Position numbers and translations under genes: made by a program. A stretch of 64,000 nucleotides of DNA from Deltaproteobacteria bacterium HGW-Deltaproteobacteria-2 (GTDB taxonomy: Bacteria > Desulfobacterota > Syntrophia > Syntrophales > Smithellaceae). The stretch's first letter is position 1. Each line of letters starts with the position of its first letter. Of the stretch, positions 55,061-64,000 are shown piece after piece. The stretch covers positions 124,001-188,000 of the forward strand of contig PHBC01000002.1 of assembly GCA_002840505.1 (NCBI GenBank), read 5' to 3'. The notes beneath the pieces are model-generated. The model saw nothing but the letters and a program-made list of their open reading frames with translations, was not told the DNA's origin and searched no databases.

Positions 55061-56443
55061 ATGAAATCAAAGAAAAAAATCCTTTGCATCGGGGCCGGTT
55101 ATGTCGGCGGTCCTTCCATGGCAATGATTGCTTATAAGTGTCCCGATTATCGAATAACAGTGGTGGATATCAATCCTGATCGCATTGACGCCTGGAATTC
55201 GTCAGAGCTTCCCATTTATGAACCGGGATTGGAGCAAATTGTTAAAAAAACGCGCGGCAAAAATCTGTTTTTTGACAAAGATATTGAAAATCAGATAAAA
55301 GAAAATGATATTATTTTTGTCAGCGTGCATACGCCCACAAAAACTTACGGTACCGGTGCGGATATGACTGCTGATTTGCAGTACTGGGAAAAAACAGCTC
55401 GTCAGATTCTCAAGTATTCGCGGTCATCGAAAATTGTAATCGAAAAAAGCACTCTACCCGTGAAAACCGCCCTGGCCATGGAAAAAATTTTATCTTCGGC
55501 AAAAAGCAAATTTAAATTTGAGGTTCTCTCTAATCCGGAATTTATGGCAGAAGGTACTGCTATTAGCGATCTGGAAAATCCCGACCGCGTTCTGATTGGT
55601 TCTCATGAAACAAAAAACGGATTAAAAGCCCGTGCGGAATTGATTAAACTTTACTCCCGTTGGGTTCCAAAAGAAAATATTATTACATCCAATATCTGGA
55701 GCAGCGAATTATCCAAATTGGTAGCCAATGCCTTCCTGGCTCAGCGGGTATCATCGATTAATTCCATATCTGCTTTATGTGAGAAAACCGATGCTGATGT
55801 TTCCGAAGTAGCCAAAGCCGTGGGAATGGATAAACGGATTGGCGACAAATTTCTTAAAGCCGGCATCGGTTTTGGCGGATCGTGTTTTAAAAAAGATATT
55901 TTAAATCTTGTTTATCTTTGCCGTTTCTATGATTTGAAAGAAGTTGCTTCTTATTGGGAAAACGTTGTAAGGATCAATGAATATCAACAGGAACGTTTTG
56001 TCTCTAATATCCTGCACAGCATGTTTGGCACATTGGCTGGTAAAAAGATTTGTATACTTGGTTTTGCTTTTAAAGCAGATACCGGGGATACCAGAGAAAG
56101 CCCGGCAATTTATATTTCACAAAAACTACTCGTGGAACATGCCGAATTGATTATTTCCGATCCCAAAGCTCTAAAAAATGCTGTTGTTGATCTTTCGGGA
56201 ATCAAAGGCAAAGTAAAATATATTGAAGACCCTTACCAGGCTGCAGCCGGCTGTCATGCTTTGGTCATACTTACCGACTGGGATTTATATCGGAAACTGG
56301 ATTTCCACAAAATATATAAATCAATGGTAAAGCCTGCATTTATATTCGATGGACGTAACATAATTGACCATAAAAAATGTTTTTCTATTGGTTTTAACGT
56401 TTATCCCGTCGGCAAGCCTGCTTTAAGCCATTTTAAGGTCTGA
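55061..56443 (+). CDS. UDP-glucose 6-dehydrogenase (eukaryote-like length)
   Basis: 460 aa. Oxidises UDP-glucose to UDP-glucuronate with two NAD+. CIGAGYVGGPSMAMIA, VDINPDRIDAWN, ELPIYEPGLEQIV and the catalytic cysteine in GIGFGGSCFKKDILNL are present. The length and the N-terminus resemble animal/plant-type UGDH more than the shorter E. coli Ugd. Ribosome binding site AAGGAG at about 55043. It works with UXS to supply UDP-xylose for surface polysaccharide or glycosylation. Confidence 0.94.
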   Translation: MKSKKKILCIGAGYVGGPSMAMIAYKCPDYRITVVDINPDRIDAWNSSELPIYEPGLEQIVKKTRGKNLFFDKDIENQIKENDIIFVSVHTPTKTYGTGADMTADLQYWEKTARQILKYSRSSKIVIEKSTLPVKTALAMEKILSSAKSKFKFEVLSNPEFMAEGTAISDLENPDRVLIGSHETKNGLKARAELIKLYSRWVPKENIITSNIWSSELSKLVANAFLAQRVSSINSISALCEKTDADVSEVAKAVGMDKRIGDKFLKAGIGFGGSCFKKDILNLVYLCRFYDLKEVASYWENVVRINEYQQERFVSNILHSMFGTLAGKKICILGFAFKADTGDTRESPAIYISQKLLVEHAELIISDPKALKNAVVDLSGIKGKVKYIEDPYQAAAGCHALVILTDWDLYRKLDFHKIYKSMVKPAFIFDGRNIIDHKKCFSIGFNVYPVGKPALSHFKV

Positions 56444-56448
56444 TATTA

Positions 56449-56823
56449 TCAAGCAGCAATGAAGTCAAAAGCATTTTTTATCAGTTTTATTTCATTGCCT
56501 GCAGGAAGCATTATTATCGCCAAAACATCAAATCGCGATGCGGTATTATTAATATTATTCTTTTGAAGATACCATAGCGCCAGCTGAGACATCTTTTTCT
56601 GCTTTTTTATTCCTACTGCCTGTTCCGGGAATCCCAGTTCTCTGGATTTTCTTGTTTTGACTTCAATGAAAACAAGGAATTCTTTCTCCCGCGCGATGAT
56701 ATCTATTTCTCCGATAGCGCAGCGGAAATTCACTTCAATTATCCGATAACCGTTCTTTTTAAGAAAATCAGCCGCTATTTTTTCACCTTCTTGTCCTGTT
56801 TGAATTTTTGCCGAATCTTTCAT
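56449..56823 (-). CDS. YraN/UPF0102 family protein
   Basis: 124 aa, putative endonuclease-like fold. GQEGEKIAADFLKKNGYRIIEVNFR and GEIDIIAREKEFLVFIEVKTRK match UPF0102; the D-E-K restriction-like triad is kept. Role in cells unknown. One base after rnhB, same strand. Confidence 0.92.
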   Translation of the reverse strand: MKDSAKIQTGQEGEKIAADFLKKNGYRIIEVNFRCAIGEIDIIAREKEFLVFIEVKTRKSRELGFPEQAVGIKKQKKMSQLALWYLQKNNINNTASRFDVLAIIMLPAGNEIKLIKNAFDFIAA

Positions 56824-56824
56824 C

Positions 56825-57442
56825 TTAAACGTTGAATTCCAGCTTGGTTTGATTTAAATATTTTACATGAAATGATTTGCGATGAATTTTACAAATGCCG
56901 AATTGTTTAATGGCGTCAAGGTGCTCTTTAGTCCCATAGCCTTTGTTTTGCTGAAAATTATACTGAGGAAATTGGCGATGATACATTTCCATGATCCGAT
57001 CGCGGGATACTTTGGCGATAATTGACGCTGCCGCGATGGAAATACTAAGAGAATCTCCCTTAACAATTGGCTTTTGCGGCGTCAGGATGGGAATACGTTG
57101 ATTGCCGTCAATCAAAAGAAAATCTGGAGAAGCGGGAAGTTCTAAAACAGCGTCGCGCATGGCCTGAAGGGTAGCTTGTAAAATGTTAACACGATCGATT
57201 ATATCCGCATCAACAACCATCATGCCGATCGCAACGGCTTCTTTGTTGATGATTTCGTATAATTCTTCTCTCTTGCGGGCGGAAAGTTTTTTGGAATCTT
57301 TTATTTCAGCATTCAGATAACCGGGTGGAAGAATTACCGCAGCGGCGACAACCGGCCCGGCCAGAGGTCCCCTGCCCGCTTCATCAATACCGGCTATAAT
57401 CTGATAACCTTCTTGATAGGCAATTTTCTCAAAAGTATCCAT
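56825..57442 (-). CDS. rnhB: ribonuclease HII
   Basis: 205 aa. Cleaves RNA in RNA-DNA hybrids and single misincorporated ribonucleotides. GIDEAGRGPLAGPVVAAAVI carries the first catalytic acids and ASIIAKVSRDRIM a conserved region; other acids lie in LLIDGN. 103 bp separate it from rplS upstream. Confidence 0.97.
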   Translation of the reverse strand: MDTFEKIAYQEGYQIIAGIDEAGRGPLAGPVVAAAVILPPGYLNAEIKDSKKLSARKREELYEIINKEAVAIGMMVVDADIIDRVNILQATLQAMRDAVLELPASPDFLLIDGNQRIPILTPQKPIVKGDSLSISIAAASIIAKVSRDRIMEMYHRQFPQYNFQQNKGYGTKEHLDAIKQFGICKIHRKSFHVKYLNQTKLEFNV

Positions 57443-57545
57443 TGAAAAATTAATGGAATAAATCCTTTTCCTTTCCGCAAGACAGCCATACCAAGTTAAA
57501 AAATCAAACGAAATTGGTTTAATCTTAATTTAATACAAACTAGTA

Positions 57546-57893
57546 TTAGTTCTTTGTAGCTTCCTTAATCCTTGCTTTTTTACCTCTTAATTCTCTTAAA
57601 TAGTAAAGACGTGATCTGGCTACTTTCCCTCTGGTAATCACTTCAATCTGGTCAATAATCGGAGAATGCAAAGGAAATGTTCTTTCTACACCAACGCCAT
57701 AAGAAATTTTTCTCACTGTAAAATTGGCTCTGCTACTACCGCGTTTCTTACGAATTACAACCCCTTCAAAAGCCTGGATTCTCTGCTTTTGGCCTTCGAT
57801 GATGCGCACATGTACTTTTACCGTATCACCGGTTTTGAAACCGGGGATATCGCCTCTCATATATTCTTTTTCCAGCATTTCTATAACATTCAT
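57546..57893 (-). CDS. rplS: 50S ribosomal protein L19
   Basis: 115 aa. [26 protein letters not shown] and [10 protein letters not shown] are diagnostic. GGAGGAAAT precedes ATG. It follows the SPOUT gene in the usual rpsP-rimM-trmD-rplS series. Confidence 0.98.
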   Translation of the reverse strand: MNVIEMLEKEYMRGDIPGFKTGDTVKVHVRIIEGQKQRIQAFEGVVIRKKRGSSRANFTVRKISYGVGVERTFPLHSPIIDQIEVITRGKVARSRLYYLRELRGKKARIKEATKN

Positions 57894-57935
57894 TTATATT
57901 TCCTCCTGCAATCATTGCATTATATATAAAATATA

Positions 57936-58490
57936 TTAAATACTTATTACTCGATCTAAAACAATTGCTACTGCCGACCGCACGGCAAGGTGATTATAAT
58001 TATCTTTGCCTCTTATAGGCTCTAAAAGATAATCTGCCGTATTTACCACTTCCGCGGCGATTCCCGATCCTGTGCCGAAAACAAGAAGATACGGTATATG
58101 ATCATTTTTCAGCATTTCTCTAAGTTCGGCAAATTTTAAAAGATCACCTGAAAAATTAGCTCCGGTAACAACAACTTTCGGAGCATATCCCGTTTCATGG
58201 GAAATATCGGTTAAAACATCATGTAGACTATTTTCTATCTTTATCAATTCAAAAGCGGCCTGGCGGAATTTATTGAAAGTGGCTCCGTATCCTTTCTTCC
58301 AGTGATCGATAATTTGCTGTGCCAGATTTCTTTGCTCCGATATCGGGTTTACTATGTAAAAACAGTTTGCCGCATATGTTTTTGTAAGTCTCGCAATATC
58401 GTGAATATCCATATTGGCAATGGCCGTCGTTACAATTTGGCCTTCTTTATTGTAAACAGGATAATGTAAAAGAACTATGTAAAGCATCAA
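57936..58490 (-). CDS. SPOUT-superfamily RNA methyltransferase
   Basis: 184 aa. LYIVLLHYPVYNKEGQIVTTAIANMDIHD start and VVTGANFSG, YLLVFGTGSGIA are typical of the SPOUT/TM1570-like RNA methyltransferase family, which sits between trmD and rplS in many anaerobes. The target is not established. Roughly 80 bp after trmD. Confidence 0.85.
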   Translation of the reverse strand: MMLYIVLLHYPVYNKEGQIVTTAIANMDIHDIARLTKTYAANCFYIVNPISEQRNLAQQIIDHWKKGYGATFNKFRQAAFELIKIENSLHDVLTDISHETGYAPKVVVTGANFSGDLLKFAELREMLKNDHIPYLLVFGTGSGIAAEVVNTADYLLEPIRGKDNYNHLAVRSAVAIVLDRVISI

Positions 58491-58568
58491 TGCTTTTCCA
58501 TTTAGGATTAAATTGTCCTAATTAACAGCGGGAAACCCATACATTATAAACTTCTCAAAATCAAGACT

Positions 58569-59306
58569 TTATATATCTTCCTGTTTAATTTCATCCAGAA
58601 ATTTTTCATCTTCAGCCGAAAGTTTTATTTTTTCAAGTAAATCCGGACGACGTTGATATGTCCTTTTCAGCGATTTTCTTTTACGCCACAGTTCTATTTC
58701 GGCGTGATTTCCGGATAATAAAACTTCGGGAACTACCCAGTTTTTATATTCTGCCGGCCTTGTATATTGCGGATATTCCAAAAGGTTCGCGCAAAAAGAT
58801 TCGTTGTTCGTTGAGTCAGGGTTTCCCAGGACATCGGGAATATAGCGGGAGACGGCATCAATTAAAACCATTGCAGGAAGTTCTCCACCGGTCAATATAT
58901 AATCACCGATGGAAATTTCGCGGTCAACTAAATGTTCCCTGATCCTTTCATCAATACCCTCATAACGTCCGCAAATAATTATTATACTTTTCTTACCGGC
59001 TAATTCAGCTGCTATTTTTTGATTCAAAACCTCTCCCTGCGGAGTCATTAATACCACAATGGAATCATCTTCAGGATGCCTGATTTCATGGAGAGCCTTT
59101 TCCACCGGCTCAACTTTCATGACCATTCCGCAACCGCCTCCATATGGAGCGTCATCAGTCATTTTATGTTTGTCATCCGCCCAATTACGTATATCGTGCA
59201 GGGAAATACTTAAAATACGTTTCTCCTGAGCTTTCTTGATCAAACTAAAATTGAGTGGAGATGAAAACATCTCGGGGAAAATGGAGAGGACATCAAACTT
59301 GACCAC
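58569..59306 (-). CDS. trmD: tRNA (guanine-37-N1)-methyltransferase
   Basis: 245 aa. [16 protein letters not shown] start, [28 protein letters not shown] and the knot [15 protein letters not shown] are diagnostic. It methylates G37 of tRNAs reading CUN, CCN and CGG to prevent frameshifts. 3 bp after rimM. Confidence 0.98.
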   Translation of the reverse strand: MVKFDVLSIFPEMFSSPLNFSLIKKAQEKRILSISLHDIRNWADDKHKMTDDAPYGGGCGMVMKVEPVEKALHEIRHPEDDSIVVLMTPQGEVLNQKIAAELAGKKSIIIICGRYEGIDERIREHLVDREISIGDYILTGGELPAMVLIDAVSRYIPDVLGNPDSTNNESFCANLLEYPQYTRPAEYKNWVVPEVLLSGNHAEIELWRKRKSLKRTYQRRPDLLEKIKLSAEDEKFLDEIKQEDI

Positions 59307-59309
59307 TTT

Positions 59310-59825
59310 TTACAGCCCTTCCAGCAATCTGACTGTCATAACCCGACGAGTTATATCTATCTTACGGATTACCTCGGAAATTGCAGGGAGAAGGATTTCT
59401 CTTGCTGCTCCCTCGCAAACATAAACATCATTACTTCCTGTGGGAAAAACCGATACTATCCGGCCAATATATTCATTTTCTTCATTATAAACATCAAGCC
59501 CGATAATATCCTGCCAGTAATACTCTCCTTCGTGCAGTGTTTCCAGCATATCCTTCGGCAAAAATACTTTACAGCCAACTAACTTCTGTGCCGATTCCAC
59601 ATCCGGTATGCCTTCCAATTCGACAAATAACATTTTACCGGATAAAGAAATTTTTCTCAAATTAAAACGATTTTTTTCACCTGAACTTTCTTCAATATAA
59701 ATAAATTTAAGCTGGGCAAAACTATTTTCTTTCTCCACATAACATAAAATTTTTAGACAACCATGGAGACCACGAGTTTTTACAATCTCTCCTATTGCAA
59801 AGAGATTCATTTCTGACCTATTCAA
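59310..59825 (-). CDS. rimM: 16S rRNA processing protein RimM
   Basis: 171 aa. The N-terminal domain [21 protein letters not shown] and the C-terminal PRC barrel [17 protein letters not shown] are clear. It helps assemble the 30S head. Its start overlaps khpA by 8 bp. Confidence 0.96.
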   Translation of the reverse strand: MNRSEMNLFAIGEIVKTRGLHGCLKILCYVEKENSFAQLKFIYIEESSGEKNRFNLRKISLSGKMLFVELEGIPDVESAQKLVGCKVFLPKDMLETLHEGEYYWQDIIGLDVYNEENEYIGRIVSVFPTGSNDVYVCEGAAREILLPAISEVIRKIDITRRVMTVRLLEGL

Positions 59826-60048
59826 TAATTTCTAAAACCGCCCTTTTATGCATTTTAGCAGAAGCAGCGCTTAGAATCATTCGAATAGCCTGGGCAGTTT
59901 TACCCTGTTTCCCGATTACTTTACCTAAATCTTCTTTTGCCACGCGCAATTCAATCACAGATGTTTGTTCACCAATTGTTTCTTTTACTTCAACCTTGTC
60001 TGGAACATCTACCAATGCCTGAGCTATATACTTGACCAATTCCTTCAT
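59818..60048 (-). CDS. khpA: KH-domain RNA-binding protein KhpA
   Basis: 76 aa. Single KH fold with [15 protein letters not shown] (GxxG loop). In Gram-positives KhpA works with KhpB/EloR; in deltaproteobacteria it is the conserved gene between rpsP and rimM, as here. RNA target unknown. Confidence 0.93.
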   Translation of the reverse strand: MKELVKYIAQALVDVPDKVEVKETIGEQTSVIELRVAKEDLGKVIGKQGKTAQAIRMILSAASAKMHKRAVLEIIE

Positions 60049-60192
60049 CGTTATAACCTCCGCTGATTTAATTAAATTCTTTTTGAAAAACCATTATTAT
60101 ATCAATAATAATTTCAACGCTTAAACGACACGTGGCCATATAAAAACTCCAGATATTCCGCCTTGTAAATTATAAAAAAACAAACATTCATC

Positions 60193-60447
60193 TTATTTAA
60201 TTCCAGCTTCAATGCCTTTTGTTTTCAGTAAATTAGCTACTGTCAGGGTTGCTTTTGCACCCTTTGACAACCACTCCCGAATCCTCTCTTCCTTTACCAC
60301 GATTTCCGCGGGATTCTTTTTGGGATCGTAATTACCTAATATTTCTAAAAATTTTCCGTCTCGAGGGGAATCTGTATCAGTTGCCACAATTCTATAAAAA
60401 GGTTTACTTTTCGCACCCATACGAGTAAGTCTAATTTTAACAGCCAT
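60193..60447 (-). CDS. rpsP: 30S ribosomal protein S16
   Basis: 84 aa. MAVKIRLTRMGAKSKPFYRIV start and LEILGNYDPKK are diagnostic. A 144-bp gap before khpA is AT-rich with no further gene. AAGGAGG lies before the ATG. Downstream of ffh by 69 bp. Confidence 0.98.
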   Translation of the reverse strand: MAVKIRLTRMGAKSKPFYRIVATDTDSPRDGKFLEILGNYDPKKNPAEIVVKEERIREWLSKGAKATLTVANLLKTKGIEAGIK

Positions 60448-60516
60448 TGATCTTAAATAATACCTCCTTAAAATGATAATTATTTTATATCTTTTCTTAG
60501 CATAGTTTTTTCTATT

Positions 60517-61848
60517 TTAAAAGGGGAAATTACGCATCAATGATTTAACACCTTTTTTTTGGTTAAATTTTTTCATCATTTTTTTAATTTCCATATAATT
60601 TTTCAATAAAAGATTTACATCCTGAACCGTTGTTCCGCTACCTAAGGCGATTCTTTTACGCCGTCGTCCGTCGATGATCAAGTAATCATAACGCTCTTTT
60701 TTTGTCATGGAATCGATTATAGCGGTAATTTTAACCAATTCTTTGTCGTCGGGCTCAATATCTTTAAGCGCCTTCATTTTTCCCAAACCCGGAACCATTC
60801 CTAATATATCTTTCATTGATCCCATTTTCTTGATTTGGGCTAGTTGATTGCGAAAGTCTTCCAGCGAAAAATTATTTTTCCTGATGCTTTTTTGCAACTC
60901 AAGAGCCGTCTTATTGTCAATATTGGCCTGTGCTTTTTCCACCAGAGTAAGAATATCGCCCATTCCCAGTATTCGGGAGGCCATTCTTTCCGGGTGAAAC
61001 ACCTCAAGGTTATCGATTTTCTCACCTATGCCTACAAACTTTATTGGTTTTCCGATAACTGATTTGAGAGACAAAGCACTTCCGCCGCGTGCGTCGCCGT
61101 CCATTTTTGTCATAATGACGCCGTCAATACCGATTAGCTCATTAAATTTTACTCCGACATTTACGGCGTCCTGTCCGGTCATCGCATCCGCCACATAAAT
61201 AATTTCCGCCGGATTTACTTTTTCTTTAATTTTCGTGAGTTCTTTCATCAAGAGCTCATCAATATGCAACCTTCCTGCTGTATCAATAATGATTACTTCA
61301 TAACCATTTTTTCTCGCTTGTTCGACTGCCTGAACGCAAATCTCCACAGGATCTTTAAGACCATGTGAATCAAAAACGCCTGTATTTATCTGTTTGCCCA
61401 GCATGGCCAGTTGTTCAATGGCGGCGGGTCGATAAACATCTGCCGATACAAGATAAACCTTTTTTTGTTCTTTTGATAGCAAAAGGGCCAGCTTTGCTGC
61501 AGTTGTGGTTTTGCCGCAGCCCTGCAATCCAACGAGCATGATTGGAGCAGGAATTCGGGATCCGAATTTGATATTAGCGCTAACCCCTCCCATAAGATCA
61601 ACCAAACGTTCATGAACAATTTTGACTATTTGCTGTCCGGGAGTAATACTATCGAGAACTTCTTTTCCGATTGCCCGTATTCGGATGTCTTCTATAAAAT
61701 CTTTAGCTACCTTAAAATTAACATCAGCTTCCAAAAGCGCCATACGGATTTCTTTAAGCGATACATTCACATTCTCTTCGTTTAGAATTCCGCGGCCTTT
61801 TAATTTTTTAAAAATATTCTCTAATTTTTCAGAAAGATTTTCGAACAT
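60517..61848 (-). CDS. ffh: signal recognition particle protein Ffh
   Basis: 443 aa from ATG 61848; a TTG two codons further upstream (61854) is an alternative. GTPase domain with GLQGCGKTTTAAKLA (G1), DTAGR (G3), TKMDG (G4) and GVGE-like closing (VGIGEKIDNLE). The C-terminal methionine-rich M domain binds SRP RNA and signal peptides. Typical N-terminal helix bundle. It leads the rpsP operon. Confidence 0.97.
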   Translation of the reverse strand: MFENLSEKLENIFKKLKGRGILNEENVNVSLKEIRMALLEADVNFKVAKDFIEDIRIRAIGKEVLDSITPGQQIVKIVHERLVDLMGGVSANIKFGSRIPAPIMLVGLQGCGKTTTAAKLALLLSKEQKKVYLVSADVYRPAAIEQLAMLGKQINTGVFDSHGLKDPVEICVQAVEQARKNGYEVIIIDTAGRLHIDELLMKELTKIKEKVNPAEIIYVADAMTGQDAVNVGVKFNELIGIDGVIMTKMDGDARGGSALSLKSVIGKPIKFVGIGEKIDNLEVFHPERMASRILGMGDILTLVEKAQANIDNKTALELQKSIRKNNFSLEDFRNQLAQIKKMGSMKDILGMVPGLGKMKALKDIEPDDKELVKITAIIDSMTKKERYDYLIIDGRRRKRIALGSGTTVQDVNLLLKNYMEIKKMMKKFNQKKGVKSLMRNFPF

Positions 61849-61877
61849 AATCAAATAACCATAACCTGATATTTATT

Positions 61878-62606
61878 TTAGTTTTTCTTTTCTTCATCAT
61901 CAACAGATTTGATGATACAATTTAGCCCGGTTTTTTGAAATATTTTTTGCGCTGCTTCCTGTGCCTGAACTTTATTTTCGAAACCGGGAACAAATACGCG
62001 AAACAAAATTCCTTTTTTCTTATTTTCAATCTTAACCACTTGTGATGTAAAACCTAACGAGTCTATTTTTTTGCCTATCTTATTGGCTTTATTTTTTTCC
62101 TTTAAAGAGACTACTTGAATCATGAATTTCTGCTTACTGTAAACCATAGCAGGAGTTACTTCTTTTCCTTTGGGCTCACTTTTCTCTTTATTTTTCTCGC
62201 CGACAACCTCTGCCTGTTTCTGAACATCTAATTTATAATCGCCAACTTGAGATTCTGAAAATGTTGCTTGCTTATCGGTAATCGATTCTTCATTTAAAAC
62301 ACCTTTTTTATTGGTAAGGGTGCTGTAAAAAGTTAGATCAATATTTTCCTGCGATTGAGGCTGCTTCTGCGCGCTTTTATTATCTGATGTGCCTGGGGCA
62401 GCCTTGATTTTAGCCGGTCGCCAAACCAATGATAAAACCGTTTGAGGAAAGGCAGCGATTTTCTCCGGGTAAACATCAATGTTTTTACCGACTTCAATGC
62501 CGAATAAAAAAGCCGTACATAAAAGAGCGGACATACCGACAACGATGATGATTAATCCTGCTTTTCCTACTTTTAATTCAAAGTTCTTAATATTTCCGGA
62601 AGCCAT
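61878..62606 (-). CDS. SPOR-domain membrane protein
   Basis: 242 aa. One membrane helix (about 14-36), a long basic/polar linker, and a C-terminal SPOR domain (starting KFMIQVVSLKEKNKANKIGKKI) that in other bacteria binds denuded glycan strands at division sites. A role in cell division or peptidoglycan is likely. It is the gene after argS on the minus strand; a family C repeat and other short dyads fill the 308-bp gap. Upstream of ffh by 24-29 bp. Confidence 0.85.
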   Translation of the reverse strand: MASGNIKNFELKVGKAGLIIIVVGMSALLCTAFLFGIEVGKNIDVYPEKIAAFPQTVLSLVWRPAKIKAAPGTSDNKSAQKQPQSQENIDLTFYSTLTNKKGVLNEESITDKQATFSESQVGDYKLDVQKQAEVVGEKNKEKSEPKGKEVTPAMVYSKQKFMIQVVSLKEKNKANKIGKKIDSLGFTSQVVKIENKKKGILFRVFVPGFENKVQAQEAAQKIFQKTGLNCIIKSVDDEEKKN

Positions 62607-62829
62607 CGATTCTACTTTAAATATATTTTAATAAATAAAGAGTATAAACCCCACATTGCTTCGCCTGTTCAGTATCCCTCTCCACTTCGGGGATTGTTCC
62701 CAATCTCGATGTTATCGGGATTGGATAGTTCGACTTACTCTTCATACTTCGCTTCGCTTGTCTTCAGAGAATCTCACTACGCCTTACGCTTCAAACTTCA
62801 TTTCGACTCATCGGGATTAGTTTTACCAC

Positions 62830-62914
62830 GGCGCTATGCGCCTGGTATAATTCGTCCAGCAATCTTCAGCGCACTACGTTTCTGAAGCTTGGGTCTCATT
62901 ATCAGCTTGGCTCA
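62830..62914. repeat. family C structured repeat, copy B
   Basis: GGCG-CTATG-CGCC hairpin (62830-62842), TATAATTCGTCCAGCAA, then CTTCAG / CTGAAG (62864-62869 with 62882-62887). Same order and spacing as copy A (42898). It lies directly downstream of the argS stop (62915). The rest of the 308-bp gap to the SPOR gene (62607-62829) holds short dyads such as CCAATC..GGATTGG around 62699-62726 but no gene. Confidence 0.7.
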
Positions 62915-64000
62915 CTACATTTTTTCCGGTGCGCTCACACCTAAAATATTCAAAGCATTCTGTAAGACAATTTTTATTTCCATTATCAGGAACAATCTCG
63001 CCGCGGTCAGTCCATCATTTTCTGAAATTACTTTATTTTTGTTATAATAGCTATGGAAAACTCCGGCTAACTCATTTAAATAAAAAGGAATGCGGTGAGG
63101 CTCTAAAGATTTAGCGGTTCCATAGATAGTTTCAGGATAACGCACCAGCATTTTGATCAATGTTTTTTCTTCCGGTTCTCTCAAAAAAGAAAGATCGGTA
63201 TCAGCGTAAACCGGCATAGCAATGCCACGCTCCTGCGCCATTTTCAAGATGCTGCAAATTCGCGCGTGGGCGTATTGCACATAATATACGGGATTTTCAT
63301 TGGATTGCTTTTTGGCCACTTCCAGATCGAAATCAAGATGGCTGTCGGATCTGCGCATGAGAAAATTATAGCGGGCGGCGTCCCTGCCAACTTCATCAAG
63401 CACTTCCCGCAGAGTTACAAATTCGCCGGAACGCGTGGACATTGCCACAGGCACTCCGCTCCGAAGAAGATTTACTAATTGAACAAGAATTATTTTTAAA
63501 GATTCTTTACTGTAACCCAGTGCCTGAATTCCCGCCCACATACGCGGCATATAACCATGATGATCCGCGCCCCAGATATCAATAACCGTATCAAAACCGC
63601 GGGCAAATTTATTCTGATGATAGGCAATGTCAGCGGCAAAATATGTCGGTTCACCGTTTTTACGGATGACAACCCTGTCTTTTTCATCACCGAAATCAGT
63701 TGTTTTAAACCACAATGTCTCGCCGTCGGAATAAACAAATCCCTGCTTTTTCAATTTATCCAGTAGTTTAGTCACTCCATCGTTTTTATATAATTCTTTT
63801 TCGCTGAAATACTCATCGAAGACTACGCCAAAATCTCTCAAATCAATTTTAATTTCTTCCAGAATTATCTGTCCGGCAATAGAAGTAAAATAGCTTATTG
63901 CTGCTTCTTCGGTGGAGTGCAGATATTTCTCACCTTCTTCTTTAATAATTTTACCGGCAATATCTTTGATATAATCGCCGCGATAACATGTCTCCGGAAA
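62915..64000 (-). CDS. argS: arginyl-tRNA synthetase, C-terminal part
   Basis: The frame runs off the right edge; 361 residues are visible. [15 protein letters not shown] near the edge, [34 protein letters not shown] (the KMSK-equivalent in its MSTRSG form) and [16 protein letters not shown] with the DALR anticodon-binding domain identify ArgRS. The HIGH motif lies outside the window. The stop TAG is followed at once by the family C repeat. Confidence 0.96.
   Translation of the reverse strand, partial: FPETCYRGDYIKDIAGKIIKEEGEKYLHSTEEAAISYFTSIAGQIILEEIKIDLRDFGVVFDEYFSEKELYKNDGVTKLLDKLKKQGFVYSDGETLWFKTTDFGDEKDRVVIRKNGEPTYFAADIAYHQNKFARGFDTVIDIWGADHHGYMPRMWAGIQALGYSKESLKIILVQLVNLLRSGVPVAMSTRSGEFVTLREVLDEVGRDAARYNFLMRRSDSHLDFDLEVAKKQSNENPVYYVQYAHARICSILKMAQERGIAMPVYADTDLSFLREPEEKTLIKMLVRYPETIYGTAKSLEPHRIPFYLNELAGVFHSYYNKNKVISENDGLTAARLFLIMEIKIVLQNALNILGVSAPEKM

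Noticed and set aside
60049-60192. Second copy of the palindromic stretch at 32670-32726 (ACGTGGCC..AAAACTCCAGAT)
   Set aside because: Only short blocks match and their order differs, so relationship is not established.
1-64000. CRISPR array, prophage, integrase or intact transposase
   Set aside because: No regularly spaced direct repeats and no phage or transposase-like protein were seen. The dispersed repeats are short and non-coding.

Overview
The window is chromosomal DNA of roughly 40% G+C (estimated by eye) with bacterial operons on both strands. Gene content points to a strictly anaerobic member of the Deltaproteobacteria (Desulfobacterota), possibly a Syntrophales-like fatty- or aromatic-acid-metabolising organism. 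The clues are indolepyruvate:ferredoxin oxidoreductase (iorAB), a PxxKW cysteine-rich protein, a DUF4911 protein, an ApgM-type enzyme beside homoserine dehydrogenase, CoA ligases embedded in a Liv-type ABC transporter operon, and the absence of oxygen-respiration genes. The genus call is an inference; the class-level call is better supported. I see no prophage, CRISPR array, intact insertion sequence or obvious genomic island.

Layout. 1-9.4 kb (+): tail of a sigma-54 activator, a possible small transcription unit, then a branched-chain-amino-acid-type ABC operon (binding protein, LivG, AMP-forming acyl-CoA synthetase, LivH, LivM, LivF, PaaK-like CoA ligase). 9.4-19.6 kb (mostly -): membrane protein, recJ, a transglutaminase-like lipoprotein, two small + genes, rpmB, a phosphofructokinase with an unusual flavoprotein, purN, purM. 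19.6-26.2 kb: recG, penicillin-acylase-family lipoprotein, ketopantoate reductase, cupin lipoprotein. 26.5-33.7 kb (+): hom, ApgM-like proposed homoserine kinase, thioesterase, TPR protein, iorA, iorB, DnaJ-like protein. 33.8-43.9 kb: small RHH protein, two secreted unknowns, UPF0280 protein, dnaE, guaB, DUF1285-like protein, dtd. 44-53.9 kb (-): merR, ihfA, pheT, pheS, rplT, rpmI, infC, thrS, tRNA-Val, pgsA and two small envelope or unknown genes. 54-56.4 kb (+): UDP-xylose synthase and UDP-glucose dehydrogenase. 56.4-64 kb (-): yraN, rnhB, rplS, SPOUT methyltransferase, trmD, rimM, khpA, rpsP, ffh, SPOR protein, and argS running off the edge.

Working together. The Liv operon probably imports an organic acid or amino acid and activates it to a CoA thioester, since two different AMP-forming CoA ligases are co-transcribed with the transporter. 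hom and the ApgM-like gene form a threonine-pathway pair. iorAB oxidises aryl pyruvates to aryl-acetyl-CoA with ferredoxin. The two translation blocks have the conserved gammaproteobacterial/deltaproteobacterial order. infC appears to start with AUA, the kind of codon that IF3 itself discriminates against.

The most unusual feature is the intergenic DNA. Four copies of a hairpin-forming repeat (family A; two are exactly 120 bp, two carry internal insertions) sit at gene 3' ends. In three of them the last base of the stop codon is the first base of the terminal inverted repeat. Paired changes in the terminal arms argue that base pairing is conserved. A second family (C, two copies) shows covarying stems around a constant CTATG loop, again immediately downstream of stop codons. 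Families B and D are further palindromic intergenic repeats.
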